Assembly: GCF_000473065.1 (NCBI RefSeq)
Contig: NZ_AXAZ01000015.1
Span: 62,001-126,000 of the forward strand
Direction of reading: 5' to 3'
Origin: Bradyrhizobium sp. WSM1743
GTDB lineage: Bacteria; Pseudomonadota; Alphaproteobacteria; Rhizobiales; Xanthobacteraceae
Length of the DNA stretch: 64,000 nt
The position numbers and the translations under genes are program-made. Below the pieces are notes generated by a model. That model made no database searches, was not told the origin of the DNA, and saw nothing but the letters and a program-made list of their open reading frames with translations. Below, one piece after another: positions 33,883 to 43,536 of this stretch (position 1 is the stretch's first letter; each line of letters begins with the position of its first letter).

Positions 33883-34329
33883 ATGGCCGCGAAGCTCGGC
33901 GCACGTTCGCCATCGCCGCTCAAGCGCGGTGACCCCGGTGATCTCGACGTCACCCACGAGATCAATGTCACGCCGTTCATCGATGTGATGCTGGTGCTCC
34001 TGATCATCTTCATGGTGGCGGCGCCACTTGCCACCGTCGACATCGGCGTCGAATTGCCTGCGACGGCCGCCGAGCCGGCGCCGCGGCCGGACAAGCCGAC
34101 CTTTGTGACGGTGAAGCCGGATCTCACCGTGGCCGTCGGCGAGGACACGATGGCGCGCGACAGCCTCGCTGCTGCACTCGACGCCGCCACCAAGGGCCGC
34201 AAGGACGAGCGCATCTATCTGCGCGCCGACAAGGCCGTCTCCTATGGCGACCTGATGGAGGTGATGAACACCTTGCGCAATGCCGGTTATCTCAAGGTCG
34301 CCCTTGTCGGCCTCGACGGACGCAGCTGA
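33883..34329 (+). CDS. exbD: ExbD, TonB-system energiser
   Basis: 148 residues: a cytoplasmic N-terminus, one membrane helix containing the essential Asp34 in PFIDVMLVLLIIFMVA, and a periplasmic domain that includes YLRADKAVSYGDLMEVM. It partners ExbB. Its TGA overlaps the tonB ATG by one base. Confidence 0.93.
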   Translation: MAAKLGARSPSPLKRGDPGDLDVTHEINVTPFIDVMLVLLIIFMVAAPLATVDIGVELPATAAEPAPRPDKPTFVTVKPDLTVAVGEDTMARDSLAAALDAATKGRKDERIYLRADKAVSYGDLMEVMNTLRNAGYLKVALVGLDGRS

Positions 34330-35159
34330 TGGCCGCGAACGCCTTCGCCCTGCACGAGCCGCTCGGCGAACGTGAAGCCGCGCGCTGGGGCGTGTCGGGC
34401 GCAGTGATCGTGGCGTTGCATGTAGCCGCTGCACTGCTGGCGATGAATTGGATTAGGTCGCAACCGGAGCAGGGCGTCAGCCTGCCTGCGATCATGGTCG
34501 ACATGTCGCCAGTGACCTCGGCGCCGCAGCCGACGCAGGACGACGTCGCCCCTGGGCCGCTGATGCAGGAGGCCGACGCCTCGCCGCCCGAGCCCGTACA
34601 GCAGCAGGCCGTCGAGGACACCATCGCGCCGACGCCGCCGCAGGAAAAGCCGGACGTCGTCGCGCCACCGGAGCAGAAGCTGGAGCCAACACCTGCCAAG
34701 CCCGAACCGGCGAAGATCGTGCCGGTCGAAAAGCCCGCGCAGGAGAAGCCGAAAGTGGTTCGCCGCGAGGCAAAGAAACCGTCGGACGCAACACCCGCGC
34801 CGCGCACCAGCGCACCGCCGCGGGCCGAGCGCGAGGCGCCGATGGCATCCGCCATCAGTGCGGGTGCGACGGCCTCCGCGATCGCATCCTACAATCAGCG
34901 CGTCCGCGCCCATCTGATGCGCTTCCACTCATATCCGGCCAGCGGCGGCGGCCAGCGCGGCGTCGCGAGGCTGAGCTTCACTCTTAGCCGCAGCGGGCAG
35001 GTGACATCGAGCCGCCTCAGCGGCACGTCCGGCGTCGCCGCCTTCGACGCTCAGGCGATGTCCATGGTCCGCCAGGCGTCGCCGTTTCCGCCGATCCCGG
35101 ACGAGATCAAGAACAGCTCGATGAGCTTCACGATTCCGGTGGAGTTCACGGTGAGGTGA
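34329..35159 (+). CDS. tonB: TonB, energy transducer for heme uptake
   Basis: 276 residues: an N-terminal membrane helix (about 20-40), a long Pro/Glu/Lys-rich periplasmic spacer (60-175) and a C-terminal TonB domain (VARLSFTLSRSGQVTSS, QASPFPPIP) that docks to the HmuR TonB box. It is the last gene of the hmuR operon and is followed at once by a hairpin-forming repeat likely to end the transcript. Confidence 0.92.
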   Translation: MAANAFALHEPLGEREAARWGVSGAVIVALHVAAALLAMNWIRSQPEQGVSLPAIMVDMSPVTSAPQPTQDDVAPGPLMQEADASPPEPVQQQAVEDTIAPTPPQEKPDVVAPPEQKLEPTPAKPEPAKIVPVEKPAQEKPKVVRREAKKPSDATPAPRTSAPPRAEREAPMASAISAGATASAIASYNQRVRAHLMRFHSYPASGGGQRGVARLSFTLSRSGQVTSSRLSGTSGVAAFDAQAMSMVRQASPFPPIPDEIKNSSMSFTIPVEFTVR

Positions 35160-35164
35160 CGATG

Positions 35165-35364
35165 CTCTCTCACTCCCTCTCCCCGTTCTTACGGGGAGAG
35201 GGAGTGAGAGAGGGGCCGTCTCCGCAAACTCGATTTGGGCGACAGAGCGAACGCGCCGCAAGGCGAGTCGGATCGACTGCAACCTGTAGCGAACTTACTG
35301 CCCTGCCCCTCACCCGGATCGCTGCGCGATCCGACCTCTCCCCGCAAAGGGCGGGGAGAGGTTA
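35165..35364. repeat. CTCTCCCC-family palindromic repeat
   Basis: The left end is a long hairpin: a 20-base arm at about 35165-35184, loop GTTCTTAC, and its complement to about 35212. The right end is CCTCTCCCCGC with GCGGGGAGAGG at about 35333-35361, with GGATCGCTGCGCGATCC just before it. It fills the space between tonB and the convergent phytase-like gene. Confidence 0.75.
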
Positions 35365-35382
35365 AGAGGAGCGAGCGTCGTC

Positions 35383-36738
35383 TCACTTCGCCTTCAGGAG
35401 ATCCGCGACCTCGAGCAGCACGAATTCGTTGTCGTCGGCCTTGTTGGGATCGCGGCTGGAGGAGAACGGCAGATTGTTGTCGTTGCCGACGATGATATGC
35501 GTGTCGTCGACGCGATCGACGTTCTCGATGGTGAAGAACGGGAAGGTGTAGACGCCGTCATTGAGCGGCTTCTTCGCCTTCTTGTCGGGATCCCGGATCT
35601 TCATCAGGTCGATATAGCCGATCTTGCGCACGGGCTTGCCGACATTGGCGTCGGAGAGCTCGATCTTGTAGACGCGCTTGAACTTGGCGAGGTCAGGGAA
35701 GCAGTTCTCGCCGCGCTGGCCTTGCGGGCAGGCCTTGTCCGCGGTGCCTTCGCCGTTGTCACGCTCGATGATGAGGCCGGAGGCCTGATCGATCATGTTG
35801 AAGTCGCCGATGGCATTGCCGTTCTGCTCGAACACATACTGCCAGTAGCGACCGGTGAATTTCTCCGCGGCGACATCGAATTCGAGGATGCGGGCGGCTT
35901 CCTTGCCGTCAACCTTCTCCCAGTCCTTCTTCTCGGCATCCCAGAGCGAGCCCTCGAGCAGGCCGTAGAGGAATTTTCCGTCCTTGGACGAGGCGAAGCC
36001 CTCATAGCCCTTGGAGCGGCGAAGGTTAACGTTGGTGTAGGTCGCACCGGGTGCGCCGGGCGTCGCGACGGCCCAGTTGTCCGGCGAGCGCACCGGCTTG
36101 CCGTCGGCGACCGTCTCGAACACGCCGAGGATCTTGCCCGATTTATCGGCCTTCAGGATGTAGGGGCCGAACTCGTCGCCGATCCAGAAGGTGTCGCCGA
36201 TGATCTGGAAACCTTCGGTGTCGAAGTCGGAGCCCGTGAGGTAGCGCTTCTGGGTGTCTTCATGGACGATGCGGAACGGGACCTTCTTGTCGGGATCGTG
36301 CAGGAAGATGGTCTCCAGGCGCTCGATCTTGCCGTCCGCCCAATCCATCTTGTAGCGGTTGAGGTACAGCATCGAATCCGGCGAGTTGGCGCGCGCGCCC
36401 ATGCCATTGTCGGTGATCACCCAGAAGCTGCCGTCGGGCATGGTCTTGATGCCGGAATGGCCCTGCAGCGGCTGGCCCTTGAACGGCAGCGACACGCCGG
36501 TCGGACGCTCATAGGACTTGCCCATGACGGTGCCGAGCGCGTCGACGCGCTTGCCTGTGGTATACTTGCCCGAGGTCTTGAGATCGGCGGGTGCATCGGC
36601 CGGCGCATCGATGAACGACTCGGCTGGCATCACCACGTGGCCGGCGAGCTTGGCTGGGAATTCGCCTTCGCTCTGCGCGAGTGCGGTGCTCGCGGTGAGA
36701 ATGATCGTTGCGACGGTGCTGAGAAAAGTCGCGCGCAT
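35383..36738 (-). CDS. Secreted esterase-like phytase-family protein
   Basis: 451 residues from ATG 36738, behind AGGAG. A Sec signal peptide ends at TALAQS, and a beta-propeller-like phytase esterase domain follows (QPLQGHSGIKTMPDGSFWV, then GDTFWIGDEFGPYILKA and YEGFASSKDGKFLYG). Such proteins are periplasmic or secreted phosphoesterase-like enzymes without fixed substrate. It lies 85 bases downstream of the second sugar-permease operon on the same strand and may be its last gene. Confidence 0.75.
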   Translation of the reverse strand: MRATFLSTVATIILTASTALAQSEGEFPAKLAGHVVMPAESFIDAPADAPADLKTSGKYTTGKRVDALGTVMGKSYERPTGVSLPFKGQPLQGHSGIKTMPDGSFWVITDNGMGARANSPDSMLYLNRYKMDWADGKIERLETIFLHDPDKKVPFRIVHEDTQKRYLTGSDFDTEGFQIIGDTFWIGDEFGPYILKADKSGKILGVFETVADGKPVRSPDNWAVATPGAPGATYTNVNLRRSKGYEGFASSKDGKFLYGLLEGSLWDAEKKDWEKVDGKEAARILEFDVAAEKFTGRYWQYVFEQNGNAIGDFNMIDQASGLIIERDNGEGTADKACPQGQRGENCFPDLAKFKRVYKIELSDANVGKPVRKIGYIDLMKIRDPDKKAKKPLNDGVYTFPFFTIENVDRVDDTHIIVGNDNNLPFSSSRDPNKADDNEFVLLEVADLLKAK

Positions 36739-36823
36739 GTGCGTCTCCTGTTGGCGGACGCACGCGTTATGCGGATCGCATGTTGCAGTATTGTGAAGCC
36801 GGGCCAAAGGCCGCAGCGGTCAT

Positions 36824-37723
36824 CTACTCCTTCACCGCACCGGTCAGCGAGGACACGTAATAATCCACGAACAGCGAGTAGAAGATCGCGACCGGCAGCG
36901 AGCCGAGCAGCGATCCCGCCATCAGCGCGCCCCATTGGTAGACGTCGCCGGTGACGAGTTCGGTCAGGATCGCCACCGGCACGGTCTTGTTGGCGCCGCT
37001 CTGGATAAAGGCAAGCGCGTAGATGAACTCGTTCCAGGACAGCGTGAAGGAGAAGATTCCGGCCGAGATCAGCCCGGGCACCGCCAGCGGCAGCGTGATC
37101 CGCCGCAGGATCTGCAGCCGGGTGGCGCCGTCCACCAGCGCGCACTCCTCGAGCTCATAAGGGATCGACTTGAAATAGCCGATCAGGAGCCAGGTGCAGA
37201 ACGGCACCAGGAAGGTCGGATAGACCAGGATCAGGGCAAGCGGCGAGTCGAACAGGCCGAATTGCACCACCACGGTGGCGAGCGGAATGAACAGGATCGA
37301 GGGCGGCACCAGATAGGCGAGATAGATGCCGAGGCCGACATAGGGACTGCCGCGGAAGCGCAGGCGCTCGATCGCATAGGCCGCCAGCGTCGACGCAATC
37401 AGCGACAGCGTGGTCGACCCGATCGCGACCAGCATCGTCGTCCATAGCCAATGCGGATAGGCGGTGTTGAAGAGCAGGTGCTTGATGTGCGCCAGCGTCG
37501 GCGAGGAGATCCAGAACGGATTGTGCTCCTTGTAATTCATCAACTCCGCGTTCGGCTTGAACGAGGTGATCGCCATCCAGTAAAACGGGAACAGCAGGAT
37601 GAGCACGAAGCAGCCGAGCGGCAGATAGATCATCATCAGCCGCCGCAGCCCGGAATCCCAGGCCATCGTGTCGGGCGCTGCCTTCGCGTCGGCGACAGCG
37701 GCTTGCGCGACAGTATCAGTCAT
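36824..37723 (-). CDS. Sugar ABC importer permease, MalG type (second cluster)
   Basis: 299 residues, six membrane segments, and an EAA-type loop reading LEECALVDGATRLQILRRI, where the second Ala of EAA is Cys. Its start overlaps the end of the MalF-type gene by eight bases. It belongs to a leftward cluster of dehydrogenase, binding protein and two permeases, again with no ATPase gene. Confidence 0.85.
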   Translation of the reverse strand: MTDTVAQAAVADAKAAPDTMAWDSGLRRLMMIYLPLGCFVLILLFPFYWMAITSFKPNAELMNYKEHNPFWISSPTLAHIKHLLFNTAYPHWLWTTMLVAIGSTTLSLIASTLAAYAIERLRFRGSPYVGLGIYLAYLVPPSILFIPLATVVVQFGLFDSPLALILVYPTFLVPFCTWLLIGYFKSIPYELEECALVDGATRLQILRRITLPLAVPGLISAGIFSFTLSWNEFIYALAFIQSGANKTVPVAILTELVTGDVYQWGALMAGSLLGSLPVAIFYSLFVDYYVSSLTGAVKE

Positions 37724-38672
37724 TGCTCTCTCCCTGCTGCCATTTGCGCCGCGCCAGGCCGAAATAGGAGAACAGCGTCGCGAACACCAGGAACGGGATC
37801 ATCGACACCGCGATCGCGGCGCCTTCACCGAGCTCGCCGCCGGCGATGCCGCGCTGGAACGCCAGCGTCGCCAGCAGATGGGTCGAATTGCCGGGGCCGC
37901 CACGGGTGATGGCGTAGACCAGCTGGAAGTCGGTGAAGGTGAAGATGATCGAGAAAGTCATGACGATGGCGAGGATCGGCATCATCATCGGGAATGTGAT
38001 GTAGCGGAAGCGCTGCCAGGCGCTGGCGCCGTCGAGCATCGCGGCCTCGTAGAGCGAGGGCGAGATGGTCTGCAGCCCCGCCAGCAGCGATATCGCGACG
38101 AAGGGAATGCCGCGCCAGATGTTGGCGGCGATCAGCGAGAAGCGGGCCGGCCAGGGCGAGCCGAGGAAATCGATGTTGTCGCTGCGCCAATGCAGCACGT
38201 CGACCAGCAGGTAGGAGATGATCGAGAATTGCGGATCGTAGATCCACCAGAACGCCAGCGCCGAAAGCACGGTCGGCACGATCCAGGGCAGCAGGATGAT
38301 CGCACGCAGCACGCTCTTGAACGGAAAATGGTTGTTGAGCAGCAGCGCGAGCCAGAAGCCGAGTGCGAACTTCCCGAACGTCGCGATTCCCGTATAGACC
38401 ACGCTGTAGAATACCGCGTTCCACCACAGGGAATCGGTGAGCAGATACTGGAAATTCTCGAGTCCGACATAGATGCCACGCCGGCCGATCGTGGTGTCGG
38501 TGAAGGCGAGCCAGACGCCGAGGCCGAGCGGATAGGTCAGGAACACGGTGAGCAGCCCGATCGCGGGCGCAAGGCACATCACGATCAGGAACGGCTTGTA
38601 GTCGAACAGGCGGACCAGCCAATTCGGCTGCCGTTGCACCAGTGCGTGGGAGGAAAGCGTCGTCACGGACAT
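37716..38672 (-). CDS. Sugar ABC importer permease, MalF type (second cluster)
   Basis: 318 residues with a short cytoplasmic N-terminus, six membrane segments and the EAA loop YEAAMLDGASAWQRFRYI. The products of this gene and the overlapping MalG-type gene would form the channel for the ligand of the binding protein at 38809-40152. A palindromic repeat separates it from that gene. Confidence 0.85.
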   Translation of the reverse strand: MSVTTLSSHALVQRQPNWLVRLFDYKPFLIVMCLAPAIGLLTVFLTYPLGLGVWLAFTDTTIGRRGIYVGLENFQYLLTDSLWWNAVFYSVVYTGIATFGKFALGFWLALLLNNHFPFKSVLRAIILLPWIVPTVLSALAFWWIYDPQFSIISYLLVDVLHWRSDNIDFLGSPWPARFSLIAANIWRGIPFVAISLLAGLQTISPSLYEAAMLDGASAWQRFRYITFPMMMPILAIVMTFSIIFTFTDFQLVYAITRGGPGNSTHLLATLAFQRGIAGGELGEGAAIAVSMIPFLVFATLFSYFGLARRKWQQGESND

Positions 38673-38706
38673 CAGCTTGTTGTCCTGCCGTTGAATGTCA
38701 CCACAC

Positions 38707-38792
38707 CGTCATTGCGAGCGGAGCGAAGCAATCCAGTTTGGTTCTACGGCGCAGTTTGGATTGCTTCGTCGCAAGTGCGCCTCGCAATGACG
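38707..38792. repeat. CGTCATTGCGAGC palindromic repeat, copy 1
   Basis: The left arm CGTCATTGCGAGCGGAGCG plus AAGCAATCCAG faces the right arm TTGGATTGCTTCG plus CTCGCAATGACG. It lies inside the second sugar ABC operon between binding protein and permease, the same operon position occupied by another repeat family in the first cluster. A second copy is at 53126-53205. Confidence 0.8.
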
Positions 38793-38808
38793 GCGGTTTT
38801 GTCGATTC

Positions 38809-40152
38809 TCACCGGCCCTGCCGCCGGAAGTACCGCTTGCAGCGCTGCTCGGCTTCGGCCGCGGCAGCCTCTGGCGTGGCCGCACCGGTCGCAACGGCAG
38901 AGCACATCTGAATCAGCACGTAGTCTGCACTGACCGCACCCGTCGCCGTGGATATCGGTCCCTTATAGCCGTCATAGTATGTGCTTTTCATCGTATCCTT
39001 GAAGATCGAGACCTTGGGGTCGCCTTTCCAAACGGCGGCATCGGCATAGGCGGCGAGCGGCTGCGACCAGTAGCCGGAGTTGGCATTGAGCCAAGGTTCG
39101 TACTGGTCCTTCTCCAGCATGAATTGCAGGAAGGCCTTCGCCGCGTTGGGGTACTGGCTGTGTTTGAACACCATGGCGTTCAGCGTCAGGCCCGCCATCG
39201 GCGAGACCTTGGCCAGGCCTTTCGGCAGCAGTTGATGCTCGCTGTCGTCGGCGATCGCCTTGGTCGCCGAATCGTTCTTCAGCGAAAAATACAGTGAGAC
39301 GCCGTTGGCCGTCAGCGAGATCTCCTGAGAGGAGTAGGCCCGGTTGTTGCTGACGTCGTTCCACGAGGTCGTGCCGGCGATGAAGGTCGGGTAGAGCTGC
39401 TTGACCCAGTTCAGCGCGGCGATGGTCTCCTTGCTGTTGATTGTGAGGTTGCCCTCCTCGTCGAGCAGGGCGGCATTGTGCGACCACAGCGCCCAGTTCG
39501 CAAAGCCGTTGCCGTCACCCTTGGCGTTGCCGAGTGCGAAGCCCGCCGGCTTGCCGGCCTTGTGCAGCTTCTGGCACAGGTCGACGATTCCGGCATGGTC
39601 TTCCGGCACCTTGTCGAAGCCGACCGATTGCAGGATCGACTTGCGGTAGATCAGAGGCCCCGCGGTGGCGCCGAACGGCAGTCCGATCCAGGACTCGCTC
39701 TTGTTCTTCTTGCCGTAGCGTTGCGCCAGCGGCAGCCAGCCGCCATAGCGCTTGCCGACATAGTCCGCGACGTCGGTCAGCTCGATCAGTTTGTCGATAT
39801 AGATGTGCGGCGCATCCGAGAAGCCGATGATGATGTCGGGGCCGGCGCCGGAATTGGCGGTCACCGCGGTCTGCTGGTTGATGTCTTCCCAGCCGACGAA
39901 GTCGACTTTGACCTCGACCCCGGTCTCCTTGGTGAACTTCGCTGCATTCGCGCGGAATACATCCTCATCCGCCTGGACGAAGCGCACCGGGCGCAGCATG
40001 CGTAAGGATGCGCCCTTCTCGATCGGCAGCTTGGGCGCCGGAACGTCGGCAGCCTTGATAGTGGATGTTTGCGCTGCAGCACCGGTGGCCGCGAGCGTTG
40101 CAGCGGACAGGCCCAGCGCCAAGGCATCACGACGTGTGATGTCGTTCCTCAT
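38809..40152 (-). CDS. Sugar ABC importer substrate-binding protein (second cluster)
   Basis: 447 residues from ATG 40152. The start MRNDITRRDALALGLSAA has a twin-arginine pattern (TRRDALALG), suggesting Tat export, with cleavage after about ATGAAA. The mature part is a class I solute-binding fold (VEVKVDFVGWEDINQQ, GPDIIIGFSD). Ligand unknown; the adjoining 2-hydroxyacid dehydrogenase hints at a sugar acid or an alcohol. It is 83 bases downstream of that dehydrogenase. Confidence 0.85.
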   Translation of the reverse strand: MRNDITRRDALALGLSAATLAATGAAAQTSTIKAADVPAPKLPIEKGASLRMLRPVRFVQADEDVFRANAAKFTKETGVEVKVDFVGWEDINQQTAVTANSGAGPDIIIGFSDAPHIYIDKLIELTDVADYVGKRYGGWLPLAQRYGKKNKSESWIGLPFGATAGPLIYRKSILQSVGFDKVPEDHAGIVDLCQKLHKAGKPAGFALGNAKGDGNGFANWALWSHNAALLDEEGNLTINSKETIAALNWVKQLYPTFIAGTTSWNDVSNNRAYSSQEISLTANGVSLYFSLKNDSATKAIADDSEHQLLPKGLAKVSPMAGLTLNAMVFKHSQYPNAAKAFLQFMLEKDQYEPWLNANSGYWSQPLAAYADAAVWKGDPKVSIFKDTMKSTYYDGYKGPISTATGAVSADYVLIQMCSAVATGAATPEAAAAEAEQRCKRYFRRQGR

Positions 40153-40235
40153 CAGTACCTCCCTATGATGTCTCCCTTCCCGGCGTTGATCGCCGGTGAA
40201 GGGCCGTTCGTCGTTGGCGCCTTCGCGCCGGCCGC

Positions 40236-41279
40236 CTAGCTGTTCGGTCCGCGGTCCATGCTGACGGGCTGCCAGCGGCGGAGCGCGGTGTTCTGCAGCA
40301 CCGACGGATTGACGCAGCTTACCGGCCACATGCCCTGAAGCACCAGTGACAATTCGTAGCCCACCCGGCGCTTGCGCGCTTCGTCAAACCGTGCCGAGGC
40401 CGAGGCGACATGGGCGGTCAGGGTCACGTTCTCCATGCCGAGCAGGGGATTGTTGTGCGAGGGCGGTTCCTGCTCCAGCACGTCGAGGGCGGCATGCGCG
40501 ATCCAGCCCTCCTGCAGCGCCTTGATCAGGCTCTCTTCGTCCACCGTGGCCCCGCGCCCGGTGTTGATGAAGATCGAGTCCTTCTTCATCTGCCGAAAAT
40601 GCTTCTCGGTCAGCATGTGATGGACCTCGGGCCTCGCCGGAGCGTGCATCGAGACGAAGTCGGATTGCGACAGCACCTCGTTGAGCGTCGCCGGGATCAC
40701 GCCGTGGTCGTACATCAGCGTTTCCTGGATGAAGGGATCGTAGGCCATCATGCGCAGGCCGAACGGCGCGGCGCGCTTCGCAACCGCGCGCGCCACGCGG
40801 CCGAACGAGATGAAGCCGAGGGTCTGGCCCATCAGCCTCGGGATCTTGAGCAGCGCCGGCCGGCCCTCGGCCCAGCGGCCGTCACGCACCATGCGGTCCT
40901 GCTCGACCAGGCGGCGGAAGCCGGCAAGCAGCAGCATCATGGCGTGGTCGGCGACCTCCTCGATGAAGGTGTCGGGGATGTTGGTGACGGGAATTCCGCG
41001 GGCGGTGGCAGCCTTGACGTCGACGCTGTCGACGCCGACCGAGCCGAGCGTGATGACCTTGCAGCTCTCAAGCGCGTCGATGATCGGTTTGGTGATCGGG
41101 ATGCCCTTCGCGTAGATGGCATCGGCATTTTTCGCGGCGGCGATGAATCCGGCCTCGTCGGCGGGCGCCTCGACGATCTCGGCATCGATCGGATCGAGCG
41201 CCTCGCGCTCATAGGAATAATCGCTGCCCGCGACGGTGAAGCTCGCACCCTTCGGCGTCACCACCCTGTATTTCGGCAT
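40236..41279 (-). CDS. D-isomer 2-hydroxyacid dehydrogenase
   Basis: 347 residues from ATG 41279. The NAD-binding Rossmann site reads GFISFGRVARAVA, with Ser at the middle Gly of GxGxxG. Catalytic Arg (in NTGRGATVDEESL after an Ile-Phe-Ile strand), Glu (DVLEQEPP) and His (LTAHVASAS) are present. It would interconvert a 2-hydroxy acid and 2-oxo acid with NAD(P)H. It heads the second sugar ABC cluster, so it may act on the imported compound. Confidence 0.82.
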   Translation of the reverse strand: MPKYRVVTPKGASFTVAGSDYSYEREALDPIDAEIVEAPADEAGFIAAAKNADAIYAKGIPITKPIIDALESCKVITLGSVGVDSVDVKAATARGIPVTNIPDTFIEEVADHAMMLLLAGFRRLVEQDRMVRDGRWAEGRPALLKIPRLMGQTLGFISFGRVARAVAKRAAPFGLRMMAYDPFIQETLMYDHGVIPATLNEVLSQSDFVSMHAPARPEVHHMLTEKHFRQMKKDSIFINTGRGATVDEESLIKALQEGWIAHAALDVLEQEPPSHNNPLLGMENVTLTAHVASASARFDEARKRRVGYELSLVLQGMWPVSCVNPSVLQNTALRRWQPVSMDRGPNS

Positions 41280-41532
41280 GTCCTGCTCCCGATTTGGTTT
41301 CTTGTTGTGACCCGCCTCCACGAGCGGGCCTTTGCGTCTTTTACGCGAAATCGGGGCAGGTGCGTACAATTGTCGGTTGTCATGAGCGCGGTATATTTCC
41401 GTTTTCCCATGCGCGGTCCGGGCTTCTACGGAGGCACGTAAGTAACTTGCTAAGGGCTGGCCCAATAAAAATTGATTCGATTTCGATCGATCTGGTCGCG
41501 TGCCCGTGTCCCATCATTGCCGGAGCTAACCT

Positions 41533-43218
41533 GTGAAGTTGAGCAATCTGAAGATCGCGCCCAAGCTGGGCATTCTTGTCGGCGTCACTTTGTTCGGCTT
41601 GTGCGTCTCCGGTGTTCTCGCCGGCTATCTGATGAAGCGCGAGATGGTGAATGCGCGCATCGATCAGGCCAAGGCGATCGTCGAGCTGGCGCGCAACTAT
41701 GCCGCCGCATTGAAGAAGCGCGTCGACGCCGGCGAGATGACGAAGGACGCTGCGATGGCCGAGCTTCGCCGCTACGGCAATTCCATGACCTATGACAAGG
41801 GCGCCGGCTATCTGTTCGGCACGTCCTACGATGGCCTCACCCAGCTTGCGCCCGATCCGAAGGTGATCGGCACCAACCGGATGGACGTCATGACCAACGG
41901 CCGCAAGCTGTCGGTGGAATTGATGGATGGCGTCAAGGCCCATGGCGAGATTCTGCTTCATTATGAGTATGTGAAGCCCGGCCAGGAAACGCCGATCCGC
42001 AAGATCGGTTACGCCGTCGCGGTCCCCGGCTTCGACATGTATCTCGGCACCGGCGCCTATCTGGATGACATCGATGCCAAGATGGGGCCGGTCTACTGGC
42101 TGCTCGGTCTGGCGATGCTCGGCATCGTCATCGTTGCCGGGAGTGTCGCGTGGCTGGTCGGCCGCAGCATCAGCTCTCCGCTCGCCCTGCTCGGCACTCG
42201 GATGCGGGAGCTGGCCGACGGCAGGCTCGAAGGCGACGTCCCCGGTGTCGGCCGCGGCGATGAGGTCGGTGCAATGGCTTCGACCGTGCAGATCTTCAAG
42301 GACAATGCGGTCCGCATCCGCGACCTCGAGAAGACCGAGGCGGACGCCAAGGAACGCGCCGCGGCGGAACGTCGCAGCGCGATGGAAGAGATCGCCAACG
42401 ACTTCGAGCGCAGCGTCAACGGCATCGTCCGCTCGGTCTCCTCGGCCGCGGCCGGCATGCAGACCACGGCGCAGTCGATGACCGCAACCGCCAGCGACGC
42501 CTCGTCGCGCGCGGCGACGGTCGGCGCTGCCTCGCAAAAGGCCTCCGGCAATGTCGGCACGGTCGCGGCGGCCGCCGAAGAGCTGTCGAGCTCGGTCGCG
42601 GAAATCTCCCGCCAGGTCACGCGATCGACCGAAGTGGCGAGCCGCGCCGTCAACGATGCCGAGCGTACCAACGCCACCGTCCAGGTGCTCTCCTCCGGCG
42701 CCGAGAAGATCGGCGAAGTCGTCAAGCTGATCCACTCGATCGCGGCGCAGACCAACTTGCTCGCGCTCAACGCCACCATCGAAGCGGCCCGCGCCGGCGA
42801 GTCCGGCCGCGGCTTCGCCGTGGTCGCCTCCGAGGTGAAGGCGCTCGCCAACCAGACCGCGAAGGCGACCGAGGAGATCTCCGCCCAGGTCGCGGCAATG
42901 CAGACCTCGACCGGCGACGCGGTCGCGGCCATCTCCGGCATCACCCAGACGATCGCCGAGATGAGCGAGATCACCGCGGGCATTTCCGCATCGATCGAGC
43001 AGCAGGGCGAGGCGACGCGCGAGATCGCGCGCAACATCCAGTCGGTCGCGGCCGGCTCGAGCGAAATCAACGCCCATATCGGCAGCGTCACCTCGGCCGC
43101 GGAAGCGACCGGCAGTGCCGCCACCGACGTGCTCTCCAACGCCCGCGAGCTGGACAACCAGTCCGGCGCGCTGCGCAGCGCCGTCGACAATTTCCTCGCC
43201 AAGGTGCGGGCGGCGTAG
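41533..43218 (+). CDS. Methyl-accepting chemotaxis protein with Cache sensor
   Basis: 561 residues starting at GTG 41533. The first membrane helix (about 12-32) is followed by a single Cache periplasmic sensor ([30 protein letters not shown]), a second helix (about 193-213), a HAMP linker and a cytoplasmic signalling domain with the conserved hairpin tip [20 protein letters not shown]. It senses small organic acids or amines by family analogy. It is monocistronic and divergent from the dehydrogenase-ABC cluster. Confidence 0.92.
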   Translation: MKLSNLKIAPKLGILVGVTLFGLCVSGVLAGYLMKREMVNARIDQAKAIVELARNYAAALKKRVDAGEMTKDAAMAELRRYGNSMTYDKGAGYLFGTSYDGLTQLAPDPKVIGTNRMDVMTNGRKLSVELMDGVKAHGEILLHYEYVKPGQETPIRKIGYAVAVPGFDMYLGTGAYLDDIDAKMGPVYWLLGLAMLGIVIVAGSVAWLVGRSISSPLALLGTRMRELADGRLEGDVPGVGRGDEVGAMASTVQIFKDNAVRIRDLEKTEADAKERAAAERRSAMEEIANDFERSVNGIVRSVSSAAAGMQTTAQSMTATASDASSRAATVGAASQKASGNVGTVAAAAEELSSSVAEISRQVTRSTEVASRAVNDAERTNATVQVLSSGAEKIGEVVKLIHSIAAQTNLLALNATIEAARAGESGRGFAVVASEVKALANQTAKATEEISAQVAAMQTSTGDAVAAISGITQTIAEMSEITAGISASIEQQGEATREIARNIQSVAAGSSEINAHIGSVTSAAEATGSAATDVLSNARELDNQSGALRSAVDNFLAKVRAA

Positions 43219-43254
43219 TTTTCGCGCGTGCACCGACGCTTCGATCTACTCCGC

Positions 43255-43385
43255 CGTCATGCCCGGGCTTGTCCCGCCTGCGCGGCAGAAGCCGCTTCGG
43301 CGAGGCGAAGGCCCGGGCATCCACGTTTCTTAGGCACCTCACACGTCGGTACGCGTGGATGGCCGGGACAAGCCCGGCCATGACG
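43255..43385. repeat. CGTCATGCCCGGG palindromic repeat, copy 1
   Basis: The left end CGTCATGCCCGGGCTTGTCCC faces the right end GGGACAAGCCCGGCCATGACG, with GGCATCCACG and CGTGGATGGCC inner arms. It follows the chemoreceptor stop. A shorter copy is at 50693-50778. Together with the next repeat it accounts for the 318-bp gap with no gene. Confidence 0.8.
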
Positions 43386-43401
43386 GAGAATGCGGAGGGA
43401 T

Positions 43402-43527
43402 CGTGCCCCGGACGCAGCGCAGCGCTCCTTCAGCGATGCGCTGCCGAGCCGGGGCCCATGCTTGTAGCAGTCTGGGTCCCGGCTCCGCGATGCATCGCTG
43501 ACGCGCTGCATCTTGTCCGGGACACGG
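43402..43527. repeat. GTGCCCCGGACGC repeat, copy 1
   Basis: Outer arms GTGCCCCGGACGC and GTCCGGGACAC flank inner GCCGGGGCCCA-type and TGGGTCCCGGC arms and a GCATCGCTGACGCGCTGCAT stretch. It lies directly before the stop of the TctC-type gene. A copy with about 80 percent of positions alike by eye sits at 44586-44717, on the other side of the same gene. Confidence 0.8.
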
Positions 43528-43536
43528 GGACCCGCC

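Noticed and set aside
41380..43233. Open frame of 617 codons antisense to the chemoreceptor
   Set aside because: Repetitive Gly/Arg/Asp translation mirroring the coiled-coil codons of the chemoreceptor.
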